This document shows positions 1-6,770 of a stretch of DNA of 24,281 nucleotides, piece after piece. The notes under the pieces are model-generated. The model had not been told where the DNA came from. It saw only the letters and a program-made list of their open reading frames with translations, and did no database searches. The first letter of the stretch is position 1, and each line of letters begins with the position of its first letter. The position numbers and the translations under genes were made by a program. The stretch is from JBFLYN01 sp040756655 (GTDB lineage Bacteria; Bacillota; Sulfobacillia; UBA8153): NCBI GenBank assembly GCA_040756655.1, contig JBFLYN010000043.1, forward strand, positions 1 to 24,281, given 5' to 3'.

Positions 1-125
1 CCGGCCCCCAGGCAGCTCTCTCCGCACCCACGCCCCGCCGAAAGGAGGTGGCTGACTAGCTTTCGGCAACAATCTTATGTGAGTGAGCCACTACCCGTTC
101 GGCAACATTCTTATTTGAGTTGACA
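1..125. mobile_element. Probable IS21-like element end (interior lies left of the window)
   Basis: Two 23-nt direct repeats (62-84 and 98-120, 21 of 23 identical, beginning TTCGGCAAC) lie 36 bp apart and are followed by TTGACA ending at 125. Read on the minus strand from 125 this is TGTCAACTCAAATAAGAATG followed by a second copy. Multiple subterminal repeats and a 5'-TG...CA-3' boundary are typical of IS21-family ends, so the right end is placed at about 125. A frame open from the window edge to a TAG at 57-59 could be the tail of an istB-type gene, but it is too short to identify. The family assignment is an inference; no transposase of this element is visible. Confidence 0.4.
62..120 (+). 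repeat. Pair of 23-nt direct repeats
   Basis: Copies at 62-84 and 98-120 share 21 of 23 bases, mismatched only at 72/108 and 79/115. They look like transposase-binding repeats at a transposon end. Confidence 0.75.
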
Positions 126-152
126 CGCAGGGCCCGGCCCAGTTGACCGTGA

Positions 153-485
153 ACCACCGGGGGTTACCGCGTCCGCCAAGTCGACGACTGCCTGCGGGCC
201 CGGATCGTGATCTCGGCCGCACCATCCCACGGAACCAGGTTCTATGCGCACTTCCATCCGGAGCCGGGGGCCGTCTCTGCGCTGGACGCCCAGAGACTGT
301 TGACCCACTATAGCCATAGGTGGCCGATAGAGACTTTCCACCGCAACGCCAAGCAACTGCTGGGCTTTGATGACTACCAGTTGCGCAGCACCAGTGGGGT
401 GGAGCGCTACCTGGAGCTGGTACTCATCGCCTACACGTTGGCCGAGACGCAACGGGGCCTGTGGGGGCATTTGTACAAACGTTAA
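153..485 (+). pseudogene. 5'-truncated DDE transposase (IS4/IS701-like C-terminus)
   Basis: The frame is open from just after a TGA at 150-152 to the TAA ending at 485. It encodes the C-terminal part of a DDE transposase: the segment around YSHRWPIETFHRNAKQLLGF carries the W-x-IE-x-F signature containing the final catalytic Glu, followed by the DDYQLRS pattern usual in IS701/IS4-like enzymes. The first two catalytic Asp residues and the N-terminal two thirds are missing, and there is no ribosome-binding site. A GTG at 207 is the only plausible internal start and is probably not used. The missing 5' part ends close to the IS21-like end at 125, which suggests that insertion or rearrangement destroyed the gene. 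The exact IS family is uncertain. Confidence 0.75.
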
Positions 486-649
486 TTAGTTAAAGTTATG
501 GCAATAATTGGAATGAAGGGGCAGCCAGGAACCTCACTGCGTCCACGGGCGTCACAGTGTTAGGGGATTCTAATACAGAAGGTTTTCATCTAGTTATGTA
601 GAACCCTGAGAGACTAGAGTTGTTCTGCTATGGAGGTACCAGATCTCCC

Positions 650-1924
650 ATGAGCGACCTGGAGTCGACGATCCTAGTCAGAAGAAAACGACCTCAACCG
701 TCCCGGCCCCACTGGGGCAGGATCGCGGCTGCCACCATCCTGGCAGTGGCTTTGTTCGTAGGCGGGGTTATGTATGGTGCCTACGCCTTCTTCAAAGGAA
801 CCTTCCAACCTGCTCCGGGGACTGAAGGCGTGGTCATCGAGCCCGGTGAGCGAATCAATGTGTTGTTCCTTGGGGTTGACGGCGGGGTCAATGGCAATGG
901 ACCCAAGTCGGACGGTGCTCGTGCCGATACCATAGTGCTGGTGAGTTTTGACACAGAAACCAAGGAAGTTGCCGCACTTCACCTGCCTCGCGACACCCGG
1001 GTGCAGATCCCCGGGCGAACGGGTTTTGAGAAGCTCGGGCACGCGCACGCATACGGCGGACCGTTGCTGGCCATGGAAACGGTGGCACAGTTTCTTGGTG
1101 TCAAGGTGCATTACTACGTGCGGGTAGACTTTGCCGGTTTCATCAAGGCAGTGGACATCCTTGGTGGTATCGAGCTCACAGTCGAAAAGGACTTGTTCTA
1201 TGAAGATCCCCTTCAGGACCTGTACATCGATATCAAGGCTGGGAAACAGACCATGGACGGCGAGACTGCCCTGAACTTCGTGAGGTATCGCGGGTATCCG
1301 GATGCGGACATCGGGCGCATCCGTGCCCAGCAGGCCTTTGTTCGGGCCTTCGTAAACAAGTTCTACGAGCTTGATATCTTGTGGCGCATTCCCAACCTGG
1401 TCCAGTCCATTGTACCTTACCTGAACACCAGCATGGATGTTTCGACCTTATTGCAGCTGGCCGGCCAAGCCCTGCAGGTCAAGAAAGAACGAATAGCCAT
1501 GGAGATGCTCCCGGGCACACCCAGGGACATGACCGAAGGCGGGCGCGTTATAAGTTTTTGGGTAGCTGATCCTGTGCGTACCCAGCGAGTCGTTGATTTG
1601 CTTATCCGCGGGATAGACTATGATGCGAACCGTAGAACCAGGGTGGAGGTTCTAAGCGGTACTACGTCTTCTGAAGCGGTCGAGCTTTTGGTTGCGCATT
1701 TGAACAAACTCGGTTATATTGTGATCCGTACTGGCCAGGCCGATAGGCAGACCTACCAGACCACCCAGCTTATATCCTATACCAAGGATGACCTGGCGCT
1801 AAGGCGTATGACGAGGGTGGTCAGCCAAGTGGCTCCCAAGCCCAGGCTCATCAGGCGCCAGCCTCCCGAGGAATACGTGGATTTCGCCATCATAGTGGGA
1901 GCCGATGTGAAACAGGGGGAATGA
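650..1924 (+). CDS. LCP (LytR-CpsA-Psr) family wall-polymer ligase with LytR_C domain
   Basis: LCP proteins transfer undecaprenyl-linked glycopolymers onto peptidoglycan at the outer face of the membrane. From the ATG at 650 the protein has 424 residues: a basic cytoplasmic N-terminus, one membrane helix at about 24-48, then the LCP domain with LFLGVD, the RADTIVLVSFD strand, the LPRDTRV motif and the NFVRYRG segment carrying the conserved Arg residues. A LytR_C domain (about 330-420, from RTRVEVLSGT) follows. An upstream TTG at 620 keeps the frame open, but GGAGGT at 632-637 fits the ATG at 650 better, with rather long spacing (12 nt). The stop overlaps the rsfS start (ATGA), so the two genes are translationally coupled. 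Which LCP paralogue this is cannot be told from sequence. Confidence 0.9.
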   Translation: MSDLESTILVRRKRPQPSRPHWGRIAAATILAVALFVGGVMYGAYAFFKGTFQPAPGTEGVVIEPGERINVLFLGVDGGVNGNGPKSDGARADTIVLVSFDTETKEVAALHLPRDTRVQIPGRTGFEKLGHAHAYGGPLLAMETVAQFLGVKVHYYVRVDFAGFIKAVDILGGIELTVEKDLFYEDPLQDLYIDIKAGKQTMDGETALNFVRYRGYPDADIGRIRAQQAFVRAFVNKFYELDILWRIPNLVQSIVPYLNTSMDVSTLLQLAGQALQVKKERIAMEMLPGTPRDMTEGGRVISFWVADPVRTQRVVDLLIRGIDYDANRRTRVEVLSGTTSSEAVELLVAHLNKLGYIVIRTGQADRQTYQTTQLISYTKDDLALRRMTRVVSQVAPKPRLIRRQPPEEYVDFAIIVGADVKQGE

Positions 1925-2277
1925 GATTGGAGCCCGGCGAACTCGCCCGCCAAGCAGCAGAAGTAGCCGTGGCGAAGAAGGGCCAACATCCAGTGGTCCT
2001 GGATATGAGGGCGGTAACCCTGGTTGCTGACTACTTTGTCATCATCAGTGCGCCCACGGCTTTACAGGTGAGGGCCATATCTGAAGCCATCGAAGAGAAA
2101 CTCAAGGCCCAGGGGGTAAGCGTCCGGCACCGCGAAGGGTACGACCTGTCCCGTTGGATATTGTTGGATTACGGTGCGGTCATCGTGCATGTTTTCAATG
2201 AAGTGGAGCGGGCTTTCTATAACCTGGAGCGACTCTGGGGAGACGCAGAGGTGGTCCCGTTGGAAGCCGCCCGGTGA
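1921..2277 (+). CDS. rsfS: Ribosomal silencing factor RsfS (Iojap/YbeB family)
   Basis: RsfS binds protein uL14 on the large ribosomal subunit and blocks subunit joining when nutrients are short. The 118-residue product is the usual length and shows the family core: VTLVADYFVIISAPTALQVRAI, the RHREGYDLSRWILLDYGAVIVHVF block and FYNLERLWGDA near the end. The ATG overlaps the TGA of the LCP gene by 4 bases, an arrangement common upstream of leuS in Clostridia (LCP or nadD/yqeK genes, then rsfS). No terminator is obvious directly after the stop; the leuS promoter lies 174 bp downstream. Confidence 0.96.
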   Translation: MRLEPGELARQAAEVAVAKKGQHPVVLDMRAVTLVADYFVIISAPTALQVRAISEAIEEKLKAQGVSVRHREGYDLSRWILLDYGAVIVHVFNEVERAFYNLERLWGDAEVVPLEAAR

Positions 2278-2450
2278 GAACCGCTTTTCCCCGAGCATGT
2301 TGGACCCCGGCCCGGCCCCATGGTGCCCTGGAGCATAGTGCGCCGGTATCCCCGGTGGCTGTCGCCGAAATCCTCACAGACACCACCGCCGGGCATAGCG
2401 GGTGGCTACTCCACCTTGGGCAAGCGTTGTACCAGCGCGATTGCGCCTGC

Positions 2451-2479
2451 TTGACAACAAGCGGCTCTTCTCGTATAAT
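2451..2479 (+). promoter_or_regulatory. Consensus sigma-A promoter for the leuS leader/tRNA-Ala
   Basis: TTGACA at 2451-2456 and TATAAT at 2474-2479 are separated by exactly 17 bp, a perfect housekeeping promoter. Transcription should begin near 2486, just upstream of the T-box stem I, so tRNA-Ala and leuS share this promoter. Confidence 0.92.
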
Positions 2480-2674
2480 CAAAGTTGCGCTGCGTGCCGT
2501 TGAAAATCGCATAGCATCGCCATGATGGGGAGTAATAAGTCCCGGAAGTCCAAGAGAGCCGGCGGTCGGTGCGAGCCGGTGACCGTGCGGGACCCAACTC
2601 GCCCCGGAGCATCCGGGTGAAAGCTAGTAGTCCGGACGTGGGCGCGCGTTAAACGCACGGAGAGGATAAGACGT

Positions 2675-2750
2675 GGGGCCGTAGCTCAGCTGGGAGAGCG
2701 CATGAATGGCATTCATGAGGCCAGGGGTTCGATCCCCCTCGGCTCCACCA
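2675..2750 (+). tRNA. tRNA-Ala (anticodon GGC)
   Basis: This 76-nt gene folds as a standard cloverleaf. The acceptor stem is GGGGCCG/CGGCTCC and includes the G3-U70 pair that marks alanine tRNAs. The D arm starts GCTC at 2684, the anticodon stem is CATGA/TCATG with loop ATGGCAT (anticodon GGC, reading GCC), and the T arm is AGGGG-TTCGATC-CCCCT. Discriminator A and CCA are encoded (2747-2750). It lies inside the leuS T-box leader with GATAAG (2665-2670) and CTTGTC (2752-2757) able to pair around it, so it probably sits in the loop of a former stem III. It should be co-transcribed with the leader regardless of leucine level. Confidence 0.96.
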
Positions 2751-2782
2751 ACTTGTCAACCGGGGTGGTACCGCGGGTATGT

Positions 2783-2813
2783 CCTCGTCCCCGTTTCCAG
2801 GGACGGGGTTTTT
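2783..2813 (+). terminator. T-box-controlled terminator ahead of leuS
   Basis: CCTCGTCCC (2783-2791) pairs with GGGACGGGG (2800-2808), with an 8-nt loop, followed by TTTTT (2809-2813). The left arm shares bases with the right arm of the antiterminator, so the two structures exclude each other. Confidence 0.9.
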
Positions 2814-2833
2814 GCATTTAAGGGGGACTGACG

Positions 2834-5290
2834 TTGATCGAACGCTATGATTTCCGGGCCATCGAAAGAAAGGCAAGAGCCAGATGGACTCCGGACATGT
2901 ACCGGGCCAAGTGCGATGACCCGGAGCGCAAATTCTACTGCCTGGAGATGTTCCCGTATCCCTCGGGCGAACTGCACATGGGTCATGTACGTAATTACAG
3001 CATTGGTGATGTCTTGGCCAGGTTTCTGAGGATGAACGGCTATGATGTGCTCCATCCCATGGGCTGGGATGCCTTCGGCCTGCCGGCAGAGAATGCGGCC
3101 ATCAAGCACCGCACCCACCCGGCCCGGTGGACCTGGTCCAACATCGAGCACATGAAAGAGCAGTTCGGTATGCTTGGCACCAGTTACGATTGGGAGCGGG
3201 AAGTCACTACCGCTTCACCAGACTACTACCAATGGACCCAGTGGCTCTTCCTACTCATGTTCCGTCGGGGCCTGGCCTATCGCAAGCGAGCGTCGGTGAA
3301 CTGGTGTCCACAATGCGAGACGGTTTTGGCCAACGAACAGGTGGAAGGCGGGCTCTGCTGGCGATGCGACACTGTCGTTGGCACCCGGGAACTAGAGCAG
3401 TGGTTCTTGAAGATAACAGACTACGCCGATCGGTTACTGGCCGACCTTGACCAGCTACAGGGATGGCCAGAACGGGTGCGAGTGATGCAACAAAACTGGA
3501 TCGGGCGCAGCGAGGGCGTGGAATTGGTCTTCCCGGTGGCCGACACCAAAGAGCCCATTCCCGTGTTCACGACTCGCCATGACACGGTATACGGCGCCAC
3601 TTACGTGGTGCTTGCCCCGGAGCACCCGTTGGTGGAGATCCTGATGTCCAGGCATCCCAGCGAGGAATTAGCCACCTTTGTCCGCCGTACCCGCGCCATT
3701 GACCCGGCCCAGAGAATAGCCGAGGATTTTGTCAAAGAGGGCGTGTTCACCGGTGCCTATGCGGTAAACCAGTTCACCGGGGAAAACATACCTATCTGGA
3801 TCGGTAACTACGTGGTGTACGAATACGGTACCGGGGCAGTCATGGGGGTGCCTGCCCACGATCAGCGTGACCTCGAGTTTGCCCGGAAATACGGGCTGGC
3901 GGTAAGGGTGGTCATTCAAGATGCCGGGCATTCGCTGGAGGCATCCACTCTTGACCGGGCCTACGTAGACCATGGCACTATGGTTGAATCCGGGCCATTC
4001 ACTGGTCTTCCCAATACCGAGGGTCAGGACCGCATTGCTGACTATGCTGAACAGCGAGGGCTCGGCCGGCGCCGGGTCAACTACCGCTTGCGCGATTGGC
4101 TCATATCACGGCAACGCTACTGGGGAGCGCCCATCCCCGTGGTCTACTGCGACCACTGCGGTATCATGCCCGTTCCCGAAGAGCAGTTGCCCGTGGTCTT
4201 GCCGCTGGACATCGAGTTCAGCCCTGGCCCATCACCCCTAGCTTCGCTAGAGTCGTTCATCTGTACCACCTGCCCCGGGTGTGGTGGTACGGCCCGCCGG
4301 GAAACCGACACCATGGACACCTTCATCGATTCATCCTGGTACTACCTGCGATACTGCTCGCCGGGTAACCGGGAACGGGCCTTTGATCCTGAAGCTGCCG
4401 GCTACTGGATGCCCGTTGACCAGTACATCGGAGGCATTGAGCACGCGGTCCTGCACCTTTTGTACTCTCGCTTTATAACCAAAGTCCTCCACGATGAGGG
4501 AATGCTCAAAGTCGAAGAGCCCTTCGTGCGGCTCCTCACCCAGGGCATGGTGGTCAAGGAAGGGGCCAAGATGTCTAAGTCCAAGGGCAATGTGGTCAGT
4601 CCTGACGAGATCATCAGGAAGTTCGGGGCGGACACAGCCAGGCTGTTCATCCTTTTTGCCGCTCCTCCTGAAAAGGACTTGGAGTGGAGCGAGACGGGGG
4701 TGGAAGGTGCGTCGCGGTTTCTACAGCGAGTCTGGAGGCTGGTGACTTCCCATGCCGATAGCGTCGGCGGCATGGGCAACAACCCGGGTCCTGGTGCGGG
4801 CGAACTGGTGCGGGAAACCCACCGGGCAATCAAGCGCGTTACCCACGACATTCGCCAGCGTTACAACTTCAATACGGCCATCAGCGCCCTCATGGAGCTG
4901 GTGAATGCGCTCTACCGTTACCGCGAGGGCACCACCAGGCCCGACCGGGCTGCCATGTGCCAGGCTGTGGAGAAGCTCGTCTTGATGCTGGCGCCCTTTG
5001 CGCCGCACCTGTCCGAAGAGCTGTGGAGCCGGTTAGGCCATGCTAAAAGCGTACACCTTGAAGCCTGGCCTGACTACGACGAAGCACTGGTATTAGCCGA
5101 TGAAGTTACCGTGGTGGTGCAGGTGGACGGCAGAGTCAGGGACCGGCTGACGGTGGCAGTGGACCTGACCATGGATGAAGTACAGGAACTGGCCATAGCC
5201 AGTGAGCGGGTCCGGCCCTATCTTGCCGGTAGGACTATCAGGCGAGTGGTCGGAGTACCGGGGAAACTGGTCAACATAGTCACCGCTTGA
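2834..5290 (+). CDS. leuS: Leucyl-tRNA synthetase
   Basis: This class I synthetase charges tRNA-Leu with leucine in the cytoplasm. The 818-residue protein is of bacterial length. It carries the HIGH-type motif HMGH at residues 48-51, a zinc-binding knuckle CPQC...CWRC in the zinc domain (about 157-177), the CP1 editing domain with TTRHDT (a variant of the usual TTRPDT threonine-rich motif) and GTGAVMGVPAHDQRD, the KMSKS loop at 579-583, and the anticodon-binding and C-terminal domains. Further CxxC pairs occur at CDHC and CTTCPGC. The start is TTG at 2834 behind AAGGGGGA. Expression is controlled by the Leu-specific T-box just upstream, which fits the product exactly. Confidence 0.98.
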   Translation: MIERYDFRAIERKARARWTPDMYRAKCDDPERKFYCLEMFPYPSGELHMGHVRNYSIGDVLARFLRMNGYDVLHPMGWDAFGLPAENAAIKHRTHPARWTWSNIEHMKEQFGMLGTSYDWEREVTTASPDYYQWTQWLFLLMFRRGLAYRKRASVNWCPQCETVLANEQVEGGLCWRCDTVVGTRELEQWFLKITDYADRLLADLDQLQGWPERVRVMQQNWIGRSEGVELVFPVADTKEPIPVFTTRHDTVYGATYVVLAPEHPLVEILMSRHPSEELATFVRRTRAIDPAQRIAEDFVKEGVFTGAYAVNQFTGENIPIWIGNYVVYEYGTGAVMGVPAHDQRDLEFARKYGLAVRVVIQDAGHSLEASTLDRAYVDHGTMVESGPFTGLPNTEGQDRIADYAEQRGLGRRRVNYRLRDWLISRQRYWGAPIPVVYCDHCGIMPVPEEQLPVVLPLDIEFSPGPSPLASLESFICTTCPGCGGTARRETDTMDTFIDSSWYYLRYCSPGNRERAFDPEAAGYWMPVDQYIGGIEHAVLHLLYSRFITKVLHDEGMLKVEEPFVRLLTQGMVVKEGAKMSKSKGNVVSPDEIIRKFGADTARLFILFAAPPEKDLEWSETGVEGASRFLQRVWRLVTSHADSVGGMGNNPGPGAGELVRETHRAIKRVTHDIRQRYNFNTAISALMELVNALYRYREGTTRPDRAAMCQAVEKLVLMLAPFAPHLSEELWSRLGHAKSVHLEAWPDYDEALVLADEVTVVVQVDGRVRDRLTVAVDLTMDEVQELAIASERVRPYLAGRTIRRVVGVPGKLVNIVTA

Positions 5291-5316
5291 CGGCCAAAGC
5301 CCGCCACAGGTAGAAT

Positions 5317-5937
5317 ATGGTAGGAGCGCCGGTCGGCCTTACGGGGTGGGAGCTTGTGTCTCCAAACCGCGATGAACAGGTCATCCTGGTGCTCCTCATT
5401 GTTTCCCTGCTGGCCGGTGGGGTGTGGTTGGTCTACCGTAATGCCTCGCCCCGCCGGCCGGCCCTGGTTCCCCTTACCCAGGAGCCGGCTAACCCGGCTT
5501 CCCATGCCGCACCGGAACCCGCCCCGGAGCTCATATACGTCCACGTGGCCGGGGCCGTCACCCGCCCTGGCGTCTACCAGCTCTTCTTGGGCTCTCGGGT
5601 CTTCCACGCTGTGGAGGCCGCCGGGGGAGGGACGGAAGCTGCGGTGCTCGACACCATAAACCTGGCCGCCCTGCTTACCGATGGACAGCGGGTGCATGTC
5701 CCTACCCGTGAGGAGGCAGCAGCAGCTGCTGCTGCCCAAGGGGGGAAGATCAATATCAACCGGGCAGACCGGTACCAGCTGGAAAGATTGCCGGGCATAG
5801 GGCCAGCCCTGGCTGCGGAGATCGTCAACTACCGCACCCGGGTCGGCCCCTTCTCAAGCGTGGATGACCTGGTACGGGTGAGTGGCATTGGTGAGAAAAC
5901 GCTAGAGCGAATCCGGGCACTGGTGACCGTGGATTGA
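5317..5937 (+). CDS. comEA: Competence DNA-binding protein ComEA
   Basis: ComEA is the membrane-anchored receptor that binds double-stranded DNA outside the cell and passes it to the ComEC channel. The 206-residue product has one N-terminal membrane helix (about 24-42), a linker rich in Pro and Ala, an SLBB-type domain (LIYVHVAGAVTRPGVYQL onward) and a C-terminal pair of helix-hairpin-helix motifs (ININRADRYQLERLPGIGPA and VDDLVRVSGIGEKTLERI). The ATG at 5317 has only a weak ribosome-binding site. A GTG at 5356, behind GGGGTGGGAG, would remove 13 residues and may be the true start. In most Firmicutes comEC follows directly; here it lies 4.6 kb away, after groESL and other genes. Confidence 0.93.
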   Translation: MVGAPVGLTGWELVSPNRDEQVILVLLIVSLLAGGVWLVYRNASPRRPALVPLTQEPANPASHAAPEPAPELIYVHVAGAVTRPGVYQLFLGSRVFHAVEAAGGGTEAAVLDTINLAALLTDGQRVHVPTREEAAAAAAAQGGKININRADRYQLERLPGIGPALAAEIVNYRTRVGPFSSVDDLVRVSGIGEKTLERIRALVTVD

Positions 5938-5945
5938 AAGCCAAG

Positions 5946-5965
5946 CGGGGCCCCAGGGGGCCCCG
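5946..5965 (+). terminator. GC-rich hairpin after comEA
   Basis: CGGGGCCC (5946-5953) and GGGCCCCG (5958-5965) form a perfect 8-bp stem with a CAGG loop 8 bp after the comEA stop. No T-run follows, so it may end transcription inefficiently or only protect the mRNA end. Confidence 0.45.
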
Positions 5966-5972
5966 TCACGGA

Positions 5973-6089
5973 ATCCAGGGTTGGCACAGGAAGACGGCAG
6001 CGGGAGGAAGGAGGGCGGAAACCTCCCGTGTTTGCCTTCCATGCTGTGGCCGGGCGAGGGACGCACACGCGGCCAGCAGCCCCCTGGAT
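5973..6089. other. Three-way-junction structured element, unidentified
   Basis: ATCCAGGG (5973-5980) pairs perfectly with CCCTGGAT (6082-6089). Inside are two hairpins. The first runs from 5989 to 6040: GGAA/TTCC, GGCA/TGCC, then CGGGAGG (6001-6007) with CCTCCCG (6022-6028) and a purine-rich loop. The second runs from 6043 to 6080: GCTG-TGGCC with GGCCA-(G)-CAGC. Together they make a closed three-way junction of about 117 nt. It lies between the 3' ends of comEA (plus) and the zinc-ribbon gene (minus), so it does not sit as a leader of either. I cannot match it to a riboswitch or ncRNA class that I know; its strand is undetermined. Confidence 0.5.
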
Positions 6090-6109
6090 GACCGCCTCAG
6101 ATCATTAGT

Positions 6110-6313
6110 CTAGGCAGGTACTTCTTTGCTCACCAGCCATTTGTGCCGGCAGTCTCGGCAGGCACACCAGTAGGTGTAGATCCATGATCTCTTCAGCTGG
6201 TGCACGCCAATGCTGTACTCTCCGGCGTTAATGCTCTTACACTTAGGGCATTTTGCTAGCAACCGCCATGCTCCTCTCGGGTGTTTACCATAAGACAGTT
6301 GACACCTCATCAT
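6110..6313 (-). CDS. Small zinc-ribbon protein, function unknown
   Basis: The 67-residue product contains CPKC at 22-25 and CACRDC at 50-55 (Cx2C, about 26 residues, Cx2C with an extra Cys), followed by HKW, a typical small zinc ribbon that can bind nucleic acid or protein. The gene is likely real: AGGAGG lies 8 nt before the ATG at 6313 and the codons are like those of neighbours. A second ATG follows immediately at 6310. It is transcribed away from groES, with 49 bp between its start and the groES -35 element. I do not recognise a named family; regulation and partners are unknown. Confidence 0.7.
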   Translation of the reverse strand: MMRCQLSYGKHPRGAWRLLAKCPKCKSINAGEYSIGVHQLKRSWIYTYWCACRDCRHKWLVSKEVPA

Positions 6314-6362
6314 ATTCCGCTCCTCCTGGCGTGTTCTTGTTCCAAAAAACTTTCCGGGTCTG

Positions 6363-6391
6363 TTGACAGCCTGTTAGGGGATGGCTATAAT
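6363..6391 (+). promoter_or_regulatory. Consensus sigma-A promoter of groESL
   Basis: TTGACA (6363-6368), a 17-bp spacer and TATAAT (6386-6391) form a perfect housekeeping promoter. The predicted start site, near 6398, is at the edge of the CIRCE operator. Confidence 0.93.
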
Positions 6392-6398
6392 AGGAACT

Positions 6399-6427
6399 GC
6401 TAGCACTCACCTTAGATGAGTGCTAGC
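6399..6427 (+). promoter_or_regulatory. CIRCE operator of groESL (HrcA binding site)
   Basis: GCTAGCACTC (6399-6408) and GAGTGCTAGC (6418-6427) form a perfect 10-bp inverted repeat with a 9-bp spacer, the CIRCE architecture. The outer base pair differs from the TTAGCACTC consensus, but the change is matched on both arms. Bound HrcA would block initiation at the promoter just upstream. Confidence 0.96.
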
Positions 6428-6464
6428 AATAGAGCTAGTCGTGGAAAGGAGGGTAATCTGGGTT

Positions 6465-6746
6465 ATGCTGAAACCGCTTGCCGACCGGGTAGTCCTCAAG
6501 CCCGTCACCGCCGAGGAGAAGACCAAAGGCGGGATCGTCCTCCCCGATACGGCCAAGGATAAGCCCCAGGAGGGCGAGGTCGTGGCCGTAGGCCCGGGCC
6601 GTCTCCTTGACAACGGGACCAAGGTGGCCCCAGAGGTCAAGGTGGGTGACCGCGTGATTTACTCCAAGTACAGCGGCACCGAAGTTAAGGTTGATGGCGA
6701 GGAGTATCTCATCGTTAGAGAAGGCGACATCCTGGCCGTCAAGTAA
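6465..6746 (+). CDS. groES: Co-chaperonin GroES (Cpn10)
   Basis: GroES caps the GroEL ring to enclose folding clients. From ATG 6465 the product is 93 residues: MLKPLADRVVLKP at the N-terminus, the mobile loop region EEKTKGGIVLPDTAKDKPQ, the GEVVAVGPG strand, and the GDRVIYSKYSGTEVKVDGEE and LIVREGDILAVK blocks. AAAGGAGGG at 6445-6453 is the ribosome-binding site, 11 nt away. A longer frame from 6420 would start inside the CIRCE element and is rejected. The gene is followed 24 bp later by groEL in the same CIRCE-controlled operon. Confidence 0.98.
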   Translation: MLKPLADRVVLKPVTAEEKTKGGIVLPDTAKDKPQEGEVVAVGPGRLLDNGTKVAPEVKVGDRVIYSKYSGTEVKVDGEEYLIVREGDILAVK

Positions 6747-6770
6747 CGCCAGGGGCAAGAAGGAGGTTAA

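Larger units (their letters stand above)
2505..2813 (+). promoter_or_regulatory. Leucine T-box leader of leuS (with embedded tRNA gene)
   Basis: T-box leaders read the charging state of a tRNA and choose between termination and readthrough. Visible parts: the GGGGAGTAATAAG bulge of stem I (2527-2539), the AGAGAGCC and GGTGCGAGCC distal-loop motifs (2553-2577), the GTCCC/GGGAC helix (2539-2543 with 2589-2593) and the specifier loop with CTC (Leu) at 2598-2600. A stem-II-like hairpin TCCGG/CCGGA follows. The T-box sequence AACCGGGGTGGTACCGCG starts at 2758, with the UGGU bulge at 2766-2769. The antiterminator can form as CGGGG 2761-2765 with CCCCG 2789-2793 and competes with the terminator at 2783-2808. 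A whole tRNA-Ala gene sits at 2675-2750, between stem I and the antiterminator, which is unusual. Confidence 0.9.

Noticed and set aside
5973..6089. A known riboswitch (cobalamin, molybdenum cofactor, THF, c-di-GMP) in the structured element
   Set aside because: The conserved core sequences that I know for these classes are absent, and the element does not precede a gene in a leader position.
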